Part shown: piece after piece, positions 1-6,591 of the stretch
Layout of the letters: every line of letters begins with the position of its first letter
How positions within the stretch are numbered: position 1 is the first letter of the stretch
Origin: CAIXSC01 sp040381235
GTDB lineage: Bacteria; Planctomycetota; Planctomycetia; Pirellulales; Pirellulaceae
DNA: 16,397 bases
Assembly: GCA_040381235.1 (NCBI GenBank)
Contig: JBEIHS010000076.1
Span: 1-16,397 of the forward strand
Direction of reading: 5' to 3'
Program-made: the position numbers and the translations under genes
The notes under the pieces: generated by a model
The model's input: only the letters and a program-made list of their open reading frames with translations
What the model was told of the DNA's origin: nothing
The model's database searches: none

Positions 1-1
1 C

Positions 2-2281
2 CGGTTCGCCAACCCGAAGGCGGCCGCCGAGGCGCTCGCCTTGTGGACCGCGCGGGTAACGCCGCCGATGTTGCTGGAGTTGTTGACCGCCACGTCGTCC
101 AGTGACGTCGCCGCGATCGGTCGGAAAGCGGCGAACGGGGGAAGTGGCGGTCCAATTCCTGGTGGCCGCGCGGCGGGGGGAGCGGCCGTTCGTGGCGCTG
201 CGCAAAACCACCAAAGCCAGCGCAGAGGCACGGCCGCCGACAATGCGGGAGGCAATGCGGGAGGCAATGCGGGTGGCAATGCGGGTGGCAATGCGGGTGG
301 CAATGCAGGAGGCAATACGGCCAGCACGGTGCCGCGAGCGTATGCGCCGACGGTCACCCATGTGGCGGCGGTTCCGCTATCCCAGCCTCCGCCCAACGTC
401 GCCGCGAATGTGCCGCCGCCGATCGTTGCGTCGCCGCCGGTACCTGCTTCGGCGGGTGGAGTGAATCAACACGCGTCGTCGGGGCGGTCGCTTGTCTTCT
501 GGGCATTGTCCATTAGCGCCGCGCTCATGGTTGTGGCAGCCTCGGCAGTGGTCGTCGTCTTGGCTACCGGCATGTTGCATCTCCGCCGTGTTGTGATCGT
601 TGATCCGCGCGGTGCTGACGGTACCAACTCCGGCGAGCCAACAGCTTCGAATGCGGTGCCGACGAGTCCGCCTGCGCCTCGGACAGAAGACAATCCCTTT
701 GACGAGCCGAATATCGGCGAACCGGGCGTATCGACTGCGGTGTCCAAAGGCGGCAAATCGGGAGGTGGTCTGTCGGCCGGAGGCAGCGGCCTCGCGGTCG
801 CGCCTGGAGTCGTGGGCAATAACCCCTTCAACGCCCCAGCCGCGCTGCCGCCGATGATTCCCGCCAATCCTCCTGGAGAAGCGGCACCCGTTGCGCCAGC
901 ATCGGCACCTGCACCGGCGCCGGCACCCGCACCGATGCCAGCGCCCGCACCGGCGCCCTCTAACACGCCCGCACCTGGTGGGCCACCATCGGCTCCATTG
1001 ACTCCGTCGCCTGCGCCTGCTTCGCCGCCGAAAGTGCCGTCTGTCGCGTCGCCTTCGCCGGTCGCTTCTTCGACGGCAGTCGCGTCGTGGGGGTATTCCG
1101 AGGATTTTTCCGCCGTCAAAGAGGGCGGGTTACCGCCTGGTTGGAAGGGGGCGGCCTACTCGGTTCAACCCGATTCCAACGACAGGGCTTCGCTGTTGGC
1201 AGTGGAGGCGGCGGGCACGCCCGTGCTAACACTCCCGCCGCCGGCACCGGCCGCCGATTTTGATCTCGACTTGGAATACCGGATTTATGGACTCGCCAGA
1301 GGCGGGTTTCTGGCAAACAAGCAGTCTCAGGTCCTGGGATTGAGGCTGATTCAAGACGCGAACGAAGCGGTGCGAGTGGAATTCCATGCGGACGGTGAAA
1401 TTGTCGCGGGAGATCGTTATCCCCGCGTTTTGCCAGTGCCCGCCGGCAACCGGTTGTCGAATTCAAGATTATCGCGTCGGGGCGACATCTTGACGGCCCA
1501 CTACCAAGGGCTGGCGGCGACCTCGGTCCGCCTGCCCGCCGGGTTTCGCGTAAACCGTGTGGAACTGGATTTATCGGCCAATCGCATCATGCTTTTGAAC
1601 AGCGATTATGCGCGGTTGTATCGAGTTCGATTGGCTGCGGCTCCGGAGGCAGCGAGCCAGGCGATGGCTCCGAACGACGTGGCGCCGCTTTGGCTCAATG
1701 AACGGTTCACGGAGATTGGGCTCGGAAGTGTTCCCAAGGGATGGGTGGGTAGCCAGTTCGCCGTTTTGCATGACACGGCGGGTAAGCCATGTCTGCAGGT
1801 CACGGCCCGCGAGGGCCGGCAGGAGATTCAATTGCCGAAGCTCCCGTTCACAGTACCCTGGTTTGTTGATGTCGAAGGCCGTTTGAACGGGATGGACGGA
1901 GGTTTTCTTTCCCAGCGAGATTCGTCGCATCAGCTTCGTTTCAACTTGGAAGGAGCCAATGCCGAATCGGTGGACGTGAATGTCGGTTTTGATGGCGCAG
2001 TTTCCTTCGACAACGGGGTGGAACGCCGTCCGACAGTGCCGCTGATGCCTCCGGGAAACGGTTCGCGCAACCGGGAACCGATACGTGTTCGTCTGGAGTT
2101 CACTGGCGAATACCTCCGCGTGCTTGTCAACGGGCGGGAAATCAACCGCTTGAACCGAGATACCAAATGGCCGCGTTTCCAACTCCTACGACTCGTGTTG
2201 ACCGCTGGCCCCGGAACCCCGTTCTCGCCTGAGCCCGCCTTGATCTACCGAGTCGCGGCCGGCAAGCTGGACGCCGAGTAA
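2..2281 (+). CDS. Membrane-anchored protein with Pro-rich stalk and two lectin-like sandwich domains (5'-partial)
   Basis: The frame is open to the left edge, so the true start lies outside the window; the first possible internal start is TTG at 41. Numbering from 41 (746 residues), an Ala/Gly-rich N-terminal part carries Gly-Gly-Asn-Ala repeats (about 70-92). One strong membrane helix follows (about 150-178, ending LRR), then a Pro/Ala-rich stalk (about 200-350), then two related C-terminal domains (about 354-533 and 553-743). The domains match at EDFSAVKEGGLPPGWKG versus ERFTEIGLGSVPKGWVG and again at DLDLEYRI.G...GGFL versus FVDVEGRLNG..GGFL. This pattern resembles concanavalin-like/DUF1080-type sandwich folds, which bind or cleave glycans; that assignment is inference. 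The C-terminal half is probably outside the cytoplasm. Planctomycete Ser/Thr kinases can have kinase-membrane helix-sensor layouts, but no kinase motif is visible here. Gene presence is sure, function is not. Confidence 0.8.
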   Translation, partial: RFANPKAAAEALALWTARVTPPMLLELLTATSSSDVAAIGRKAANGGSGGPIPGGRAAGGAAVRGAAQNHQSQRRGTAADNAGGNAGGNAGGNAGGNAGGNAGGNTASTVPRAYAPTVTHVAAVPLSQPPPNVAANVPPPIVASPPVPASAGGVNQHASSGRSLVFWALSISAALMVVAASAVVVVLATGMLHLRRVVIVDPRGADGTNSGEPTASNAVPTSPPAPRTEDNPFDEPNIGEPGVSTAVSKGGKSGGGLSAGGSGLAVAPGVVGNNPFNAPAALPPMIPANPPGEAAPVAPASAPAPAPAPAPMPAPAPAPSNTPAPGGPPSAPLTPSPAPASPPKVPSVASPSPVASSTAVASWGYSEDFSAVKEGGLPPGWKGAAYSVQPDSNDRASLLAVEAAGTPVLTLPPPAPAADFDLDLEYRIYGLARGGFLANKQSQVLGLRLIQDANEAVRVEFHADGEIVAGDRYPRVLPVPAGNRLSNSRLSRRGDILTAHYQGLAATSVRLPAGFRVNRVELDLSANRIMLLNSDYARLYRVRLAAAPEAASQAMAPNDVAPLWLNERFTEIGLGSVPKGWVGSQFAVLHDTAGKPCLQVTAREGRQEIQLPKLPFTVPWFVDVEGRLNGMDGGFLSQRDSSHQLRFNLEGANAESVDVNVGFDGAVSFDNGVERRPTVPLMPPGNGSRNREPIRVRLEFTGEYLRVLVNGREINRLNRDTKWPRFQLLRLVLTAGPGTPFSPEPALIYRVAAGKLDAE
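242..313 (+). repeat. 12-bp tandem repeat, 6 units, in frame
   Basis: Six near-identical 12-bp units of the form AAT-GCG-GGN-GGC follow one another, with a partial seventh starting at 314. They encode Asn-Ala-Gly-Gly repeats in the N-terminal part of the left-edge gene. The period is four codons, so copy number can change without a frameshift. Differences are mainly at third codon positions (GGA/GGT, GCG/GCA). Confidence 0.9.
905..958 (+). repeat. 6-bp Ala-Pro codon repeat
   Basis: Eighteen codons alternate GCN and CCN, with a single Met replacing one Ala. This is a degenerate hexanucleotide repeat that builds a stiff Ala-Pro stalk between the membrane helix and the lectin-like domains of the left-edge gene. 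Wobble positions vary, so it is an old or selected repeat rather than a fresh expansion. Confidence 0.75.
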
Positions 2282-2317
2282 GCAATCGGCATTGGAATGC
2301 TCGGCGACGAGGCGGTG

Positions 2318-2422
2318 GCGTGGTCCACAGCGGGGCGGTCCACAGCGGAGCGGTCCGCGGTGGAGGAGGCCGCGGCGGCGGGGTCCGCGGCGGTGCGGTC
2401 CACAGTGGAGCGGCCCGCCTTG
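2318..2422 (+). repeat. 15-bp tandem array, 7 imperfect units, upstream of the SDR gene
   Basis: Seven consecutive 15-bp units follow the pattern G-N-G-CGGTCCRCRGYG (for example GAGCGGTCCGCGGTG and GTGCGGTCCACAGTG). The array fills most of the 186-bp gap between the left-edge gene and the SDR start. Read in the SDR frame it gives pentapeptides such as GRSTA, ERSAV and VRSTV. I treat it as spacer DNA because the SDR fold and a ribosome binding site both point to a start at 2468. It could instead be translated from an ATG at 2297. Confidence 0.8.
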
Positions 2423-2467
2423 GACCAAACGATTAAAGAGTGGTCAGCGGAAGTGCGGGAGACGCGA

Positions 2468-3226
2468 ATGCCAGCGATAGTTAAGGCGGCGGTGGTAACC
2501 GGAGCCGGTTCGGGCGTGGGGCGCGCGGTCGCCGTGGCGCTGTTGCAGGCGGGCTATTCCGTCGCCTTGGCCGGCCGCCGCGTCGAAACGCTCGAGGAAA
2601 CCATCGCCTTGGCTGCTGTTCCCGCGAGTCGGGCGTTGGCGGTCGCGACCGATGTGCGGGATCCGAAGGCGGTCGAGGAACTGTTCGCCGCGACCGCGCG
2701 GGCCTTCGGACGGCTGGACCTGCTGTTCAACAACGCGGGCATCAATGTGCCGGCCGTGCCGATCGAGGAATTGACATACGAGCAGTGGCGGTCGGTGGTC
2801 GATACGAACCTGACCGGACCGTTCCTTTGCACGCAAGCGGCGGTCAAGCGGATGAAGTCCCAAACGCCGCCTGGCGGCCGGATCATCAACAACGGTTCGG
2901 TTTCCGCGCACGCGCCGCGGCCCCATTCGGGACCCTACACGGCCACGAAACATGCCATCACGGGGCTTACCAAGAGCACCGCGTTGGACGGGCGTCCCTT
3001 CGGCATAGCCTGCGGTCAAATCGACATCGGCAATGCCGCGACCGACATGACCGCCAAGATGGATTCGGGTGTGCTGCAAGCCAACGGCGAACGCCGGCGG
3101 GAACCGACGATGCATGTTGATAACGTCGCCCGCGCTGTGCTCTACATGGCCGGTTTGCCGCTCGACGCCAACGTCCTCTTCATGACGGTCATGGCAACCG
3201 AGATGCCGCTCGTGGGCCGCGGCTAA
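2468..3226 (+). CDS. Short-chain dehydrogenase/reductase (classical SDR)
   Basis: The 252-residue product is a full-length classical SDR, a cytoplasmic NAD(P)-dependent oxidoreductase with a Rossmann fold. Visible motifs are the cofactor loop TGAGSGVG (11-18), Asp-Val at 62-63, NNAG (88-91), Asn114, catalytic Ser144, and the YxxxK pair Tyr157/Lys161 in PYTATK. The C-terminus ends MPLVGRG, common in this family. The start at 2468 is preferred over an in-frame ATG at 2297: GGGAGA lies 5 nt upstream, and SDRs usually begin about ten residues before the glycine motif. The longer version would only add repeat-encoded pentapeptides. The DUF6807 gene follows after 21 bp, so the two are probably one transcript. 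The substrate cannot be read from the sequence; a sugar or other polyol oxidation would fit the neighbour but is inference. Confidence 0.92.
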   Translation: MPAIVKAAVVTGAGSGVGRAVAVALLQAGYSVALAGRRVETLEETIALAAVPASRALAVATDVRDPKAVEELFAATARAFGRLDLLFNNAGINVPAVPIEELTYEQWRSVVDTNLTGPFLCTQAAVKRMKSQTPPGGRIINNGSVSAHAPRPHSGPYTATKHAITGLTKSTALDGRPFGIACGQIDIGNAATDMTAKMDSGVLQANGERRREPTMHVDNVARAVLYMAGLPLDANVLFMTVMATEMPLVGRG

Positions 3227-3247
3227 AAAACGGTAAAGGGGAGAACG

Positions 3248-4879
3248 ATGGTGAATTGCCTCGTGGCGATGCACGGTCGAGAGGCGAGGCGCGTCCCAGA
3301 GGGCAGACTCGGCCGCGTGGTGACCTGCCGTTGCGCAACGGTGGTTGTGGCGGCGCTGACAATCGCGGTGTTGAACGGGCCGGGCTGGCGGTGGTCGGGG
3401 GAACTTGCCGCGCAAACCCCTGGGGTGAATCGCGTGTCGCCGGAACAGCCGGCAGTGAAGTTGGGCGAGCGATTTTCGCTGGCGGCGGACTCGGCCGATC
3501 GCGGCGGCGCCAGCGAACGGTTGCTTACCGTGCGGCTTGCCGAACGGCTGCCGGTGGATGTTCAGGTGCAAGTCGTCGCGATCTTGATGGAAGCAGGACG
3601 CGAATCGTTTCGCGCCTTGCCGACGCAAATCGACGAATCTGAGGCAAACGCGCCGCCCCGCGTGTGGTGGATCGCGCCCGCGGTCGGGACAACGACGCCT
3701 GCGGATCCCCCGTTCCAACTAAAACGGGTCGCCCGGCTCGCGCCGACCTCCTCGCGATCGGCGGGACCGGCCAAATCGGGTGCTAAACCCGACGCCCTCC
3801 CCAACGCGAAACCTGGCTCCAACTCCGAATTTAACTTGGGCTCCAACTCCGAATCCAAAGCCGAATCCAGCTCGCAATCCAGTTCCGACACCCCATCAAA
3901 CGCTCAACCCGAATCCCAACAGGGCGCGCCGCCTCCCGTTGCGCTCGAAGTCGATGCCATGGCACGCCAAGCGGCTCAACTGGCCGCCGGCCGCGAACCG
4001 CTGATGGTGGAGCGGATGGACAAGTCGCTGGTCGTGCGTCGAGGGGCGGCTTCGATCTTGCGGTACAACACCGGGCATATCGAACCGCCGGCGGGAGTCG
4101 ATGCCAAGTATGGTCGCAGCGCCTTCATCCATCCGGCTTGGACGCCCTCCGGTGCGGTCGCCACCGACCAGTTTCCGCCAGACCATTTGCATCAGAGCGG
4201 CATTTTTCTGGCGTATACGAAAACAGTGTTCGAAGGCCGCGAGCCGAACTTTTGGGACTTGCTTGGCGGCAAAGGCCGGGTGCGGTTCGCGGCCTTGAAG
4301 CGGGTGGTTGCCGGGCCGGTATTCGCGGAGTTCGAGGTCGAGCATGAGCATGTCGATTTGACGAGTGCGGAGGAGAAGTTGGCGTTGCGCGAGACATGGA
4401 CGGTCCGGGTGTGGAATGTTGGCGGACCGGCCGACGGTTTTTGGGTGTGGGACATTACCTCGACTGCGCGTTGCGCTTCGGCCAGTCCTCTAAAGCTGCC
4501 GCAGTACCATTACGGCGGCATGGCGGTGCGGGGTGGGCGAGCGTGGACCGACAAGGCGGTCGCGTTTCTCACCTCCGAGGGACTCGGGAGAGCCAGCGGC
4601 AACCATTCGCGACCGCGCTGGTGCGACATGAGCGGTCCGGTCGCGGATCGTCCCGGAACTGCGGGAATCGCGTTGCTCACGCATCCGGGAAACTTCCGCT
4701 TTCCCGAACCGCTGCGGATCCACCCTTCCATGCCCTACATGGTCTACACCCCGTCGCAACTCGGCGACTGGTCGATCGAGCCCGGTGCGCCGCGGACCAG
4801 CCGTTATCGCTGGTTGGTCCATGACGGCGCCTTGTCGGCGGCGACGATGGAGCGGGTTTGGCAAGCGTTCGCGCGCTAA
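3248..4879 (+). CDS. Secreted PmoA/DUF6807 family protein
   Basis: The 543-residue product begins with a basic stretch and a hydrophobic segment (about 28-45, ATVVVAALTIAVLN), consistent with export. A Ser/Asn/Glu/Pro-rich region (about 178-222) contains a 24-bp duplication. The C-terminal half (about 260-540) matches what I know of the PmoA-like DUF6807 family: an R.NTG.I start, IHPAWTPSGAVATDQFP, the conserved PDHLHQSGIF block (His at 313 and 315), then a beta-rich region ending RYRWLVHDG. Despite the 'methane oxygenase PmoA' label sometimes used, the family is not a methane monooxygenase. Its members in planctomycetes often lie beside oxidoreductases and sugar-related genes. A strong ribosome binding site (AAAGGGGAG) precedes the ATG. 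The close SDR gene suggests a shared, perhaps sugar-related, pathway. Enzymatic role unknown. Confidence 0.85.
   Translation: MVNCLVAMHGREARRVPEGRLGRVVTCRCATVVVAALTIAVLNGPGWRWSGELAAQTPGVNRVSPEQPAVKLGERFSLAADSADRGGASERLLTVRLAERLPVDVQVQVVAILMEAGRESFRALPTQIDESEANAPPRVWWIAPAVGTTTPADPPFQLKRVARLAPTSSRSAGPAKSGAKPDALPNAKPGSNSEFNLGSNSESKAESSSQSSSDTPSNAQPESQQGAPPPVALEVDAMARQAAQLAAGREPLMVERMDKSLVVRRGAASILRYNTGHIEPPAGVDAKYGRSAFIHPAWTPSGAVATDQFPPDHLHQSGIFLAYTKTVFEGREPNFWDLLGGKGRVRFAALKRVVAGPVFAEFEVEHEHVDLTSAEEKLALRETWTVRVWNVGGPADGFWVWDITSTARCASASPLKLPQYHYGGMAVRGGRAWTDKAVAFLTSEGLGRASGNHSRPRWCDMSGPVADRPGTAGIALLTHPGNFRFPEPLRIHPSMPYMVYTPSQLGDWSIEPGAPRTSRYRWLVHDGALSAATMERVWQAFAR
3815..3862 (+). repeat. 24-bp direct duplication in a Ser/Asn-rich linker
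   Basis: Two adjacent 24-bp units start with the same 16 bases, GGCTCCAACTCCGAAT, and then diverge. They encode GSNSEFNL and GSNSESKA in the linker ahead of the DUF6807 domain. The following Glu-Ser-Ser-Ser-Gln codons look like a further decayed continuation. Confidence 0.7.
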
Positions 4880-4889
4880 CCGCTCGCCG

Positions 4890-4918
4890 TTGGCGAACCG
4901 TCAAAGGCGTGTTAAGAT
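4890..4918 (+). promoter_or_regulatory. Possible sigma70-type promoter for the DUF1559 cluster
   Basis: TTGGCG (4890-4895) and TAAGAT (4913-4918) are separated by exactly 17 bp, each matching the consensus hexamer at 4 of 6 positions. They sit in the 163-bp gap between the DUF6807 stop and the DUF1559 start, about 125 bp upstream of that start. Such a match can occur by chance, and planctomycete promoters are poorly defined. Confidence 0.25.
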
Positions 4919-5042
4919 CCCCTATGTTCGGTGGAAGGGTAGCGCAATGATCCGTAGTTTTCATTGGCCGCGGTGGATGACTGCCGAGAGGCGGTCCCGT
5001 GGACGGTCGTGCTCCCCGATGCCGTGACGATTAGGTGGGGTT

Positions 5043-6047
5043 ATGAAGCGATCGGTACGAAAGGTGCGGGACGCTCGCTTGGGGTGGGGCTTCACGCTGG
5101 TGGAACTGTTGGTGGTGATCGCCATCATTGGCGTATTGGTCGCGTTGTTGCTGCCCGCCGTGCAGGCGGCGCGCGAGGCGGCGCGGCGCACGCAGTGCAG
5201 CAACAATCTCAAGCAATTGGGAATCGCGATGCACAACTACCACGACGTCATGGGCCAGTTCCCGACGGGCACTTTCAACTGCAATCCAGCCAATCCGGGA
5301 ACCGGTTCGTGCGGTGGGTTCGGCTATGTCTGGGAAGCCGGCGCGCACCGCAAGGGCAGTATGCTGGTGAAGATGTTGCCGTACGTCGAGCAAGGACCGT
5401 TGTTTGACCGGATCGATTTCCGGCTGGACGCCGAGGCGCAACTTGCGGCCCAGGGCTTTGGCCGCGGCGAAATCAAGGCGTACCGCTGCCCGAGCGACAC
5501 CTACAACGGCGCCGCCGTGGGGCAATCCAACTACGCTCCGTCGATCGGCAATCAAGCGATGCCGGGGCAGGGGGGCGGCTGCACCTCGTACCCGGGCAAC
5601 GATTTGGGCCAGGGACCGGTCGGTCACGGCAGCACCGAGGATGGCGGGCAATCCTCGGGCTGCTTCTCGCGGTACTCGTTCTCGGCGCGGTTCGCGGACA
5701 TCACCGACGGAACCTCCAACGTCATCGCGATGGGTGAGATCCGGCCGTGGTGCGGCGATCACCATCGTGGCGGCTGGATGAACGCTAACGCGCTCTGGAC
5801 CGCGACCACGGCGCCGATCAATTTCCCGACGTGTCCGGGCGAAAAACAGGGAACCTCGACCGGCTCGTTCACCTGCTTCCACTTTGCCAATTGGCAGACC
5901 TCCCAGGGATTCAAGTCGCGTCATCCGGGCGGGGCCCAGTTCGTCTTCGCCGATGCCTCCGTGCAGTTCGTTCCGCAGACCATCAATTACCTGACCTATC
6001 AACGGCTCGGCGATCGGCGTGATGGTCAACCGGTCGGTTCCTACTAG
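5043..6047 (+). CDS. DUF1559 family protein with type IV prepilin-like N-terminus
   Basis: The 334-residue product has a short basic leader and the prepilin signature G16-F17-TLVELLVVIAIIGVL, continuing LLLPAVQAAREAARRTQC, the hallmark of planctomycete DUF1559 proteins. A prepilin peptidase would cut between Gly16 and Phe17, leaving a membrane helix and an extracytoplasmic domain. The C-terminal H-X9-DG motif is present in altered form: His294 is followed nine residues later by Asp-Ala instead of Asp-Gly. AGGTGGGG just before the ATG is a plausible ribosome binding site. Lipoprotein and TPR-FG-GAP genes follow with tight spacing, so this is probably the first gene of an operon. The family occurs in many paralogous copies per planctomycete genome; its function is unknown, and a pilus- or pseudopilus-like role is only suggested by the N-terminus. 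Confidence 0.93.
   Translation: MKRSVRKVRDARLGWGFTLVELLVVIAIIGVLVALLLPAVQAAREAARRTQCSNNLKQLGIAMHNYHDVMGQFPTGTFNCNPANPGTGSCGGFGYVWEAGAHRKGSMLVKMLPYVEQGPLFDRIDFRLDAEAQLAAQGFGRGEIKAYRCPSDTYNGAAVGQSNYAPSIGNQAMPGQGGGCTSYPGNDLGQGPVGHGSTEDGGQSSGCFSRYSFSARFADITDGTSNVIAMGEIRPWCGDHHRGGWMNANALWTATTAPINFPTCPGEKQGTSTGSFTCFHFANWQTSQGFKSRHPGGAQFVFADASVQFVPQTINYLTYQRLGDRRDGQPVGSY
5091..5190 (+). repeat. Dispersed repeat copy 1 (DUF1559 N-terminal segment)
   Basis: These 100 bp, encoding the prepilin-like helix, match the reverse complement of 10691-10790 at 88 of 100 positions by hand count. Because the two DUF1559 genes lie on opposite strands, the copies form an inverted repeat about 5.5 kb apart. Most mismatches are synonymous, which points to protein-level conservation. 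Confidence 0.8.
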
Positions 6048-6070
6048 CTCGCCACTCGACTTGGGGAGAT

Positions 6071-6102
6071 TTACGACAGTGGTTACGACAGTGGTTACGA
6101 CA
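6071..6102 (+). repeat. 12-bp tandem repeat at the lipoprotein start
   Basis: The unit TTACGACAGTGG occurs twice, followed by a partial third copy. It encodes Thr-Thr-Val-Val repeats and contains the GTG codons that can serve as translation starts, so a copy-number change would alter the number of start codons and their distance from the upstream GGGGAG. Confidence 0.75.
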
Positions 6103-6585
6103 CGAGTTGTGTGGTGGCGCGGCGTTATGGCGTCTGCCGCGGCGGTGCTCTTGATGATGTCGCTCGGTTGTGGCGGCGACGAGTTTCCGGCGCGGGTGAA
6201 AGTCACGGGCACGGTCAAATACAAGGGCCAACCGGTGTCGGGGGCGAACGTGACCTTCTTCAGCGACTCGGTGCCGCGGGCCGCGATCGGCACCACCGAC
6301 GCCGAAGGCCGGTTCACGTTGTCGACATTCGGCGAGAACGACGGGGCGGTGCCAGCGGAATACCTGGTCACCATCGTGAAGGTGGCGGCGGCTGAAGCCG
6401 GCGGAGCCTACGACGCGGCCAATCCCGGAGCCGCCTACGGCAAAGCGATGACCGGCTCGGCGATGGGCCGCAATCCGACCGCGAAAGACGAACTGCCGGC
6501 GAAGTATGCCAATCGTGGAACAAGCGGTTTGAGCCAGAAGGTGGCGGCCGGAAGCGATAACGATTTCACGTTCGACCTGCAGTAG
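6079..6585 (+). CDS. Small lipoprotein with carboxypeptidase-regulatory/transthyretin-like domain
   Basis: From GTG 6079 the product has 168 residues: a leader with two Arg, a hydrophobic stretch and the lipobox SLGC (lipidated Cys31), followed by GGDE. The mature part is a single beta-sandwich with family-typical phrases: VKVTGTVKYKGQPVSGANV (about 38-56), TTDAEGRFTL and AEYLVTIVKV. Proteins like this recur beside DUF1559 genes in planctomycetes. The start is uncertain. GTG 6019 overlaps the DUF1559 gene by 29 bp and lacks a ribosome binding site; ATG 6127 would remove the positive charges from the signal peptide; GTG 6079 has GGGGAG 10 nt upstream. The mature protein is expected on a membrane facing the periplasm or outside. 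Role unknown; binding or structural function is inferred from the fold. Confidence 0.85.
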   Translation: MVTTVVTTRVVWWRGVMASAAAVLLMMSLGCGGDEFPARVKVTGTVKYKGQPVSGANVTFFSDSVPRAAIGTTDAEGRFTLSTFGENDGAVPAEYLVTIVKVAAAEAGGAYDAANPGAAYGKAMTGSAMGRNPTAKDELPAKYANRGTSGLSQKVAAGSDNDFTFDLQ

Positions 6586-6591
6586 TCGTCC

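Noticed and set aside
685..835. Two Asn-Pro-Phe motifs (DNPFDEP, NNPFNAP) resembling eukaryotic EH-domain ligands
   Set aside because: Short motifs in a low-complexity stalk; no EH-domain protein is visible and the region is probably outside the cytoplasm.
466..1119. Antisense Gly/Ala-rich open frame resembling PE_PGRS proteins
   Set aside because: It is the complement of the Pro/Ala codon repeat in the left-edge gene; GC-rich repeats keep several frames open. No ribosome binding site or family match.
2444..3718. Long minus-strand open frame (424 codons) opposite the SDR gene
   Set aside because: Arg/His-rich composition with no motifs, opposite a gene with intact catalytic residues; a GC-driven shadow.
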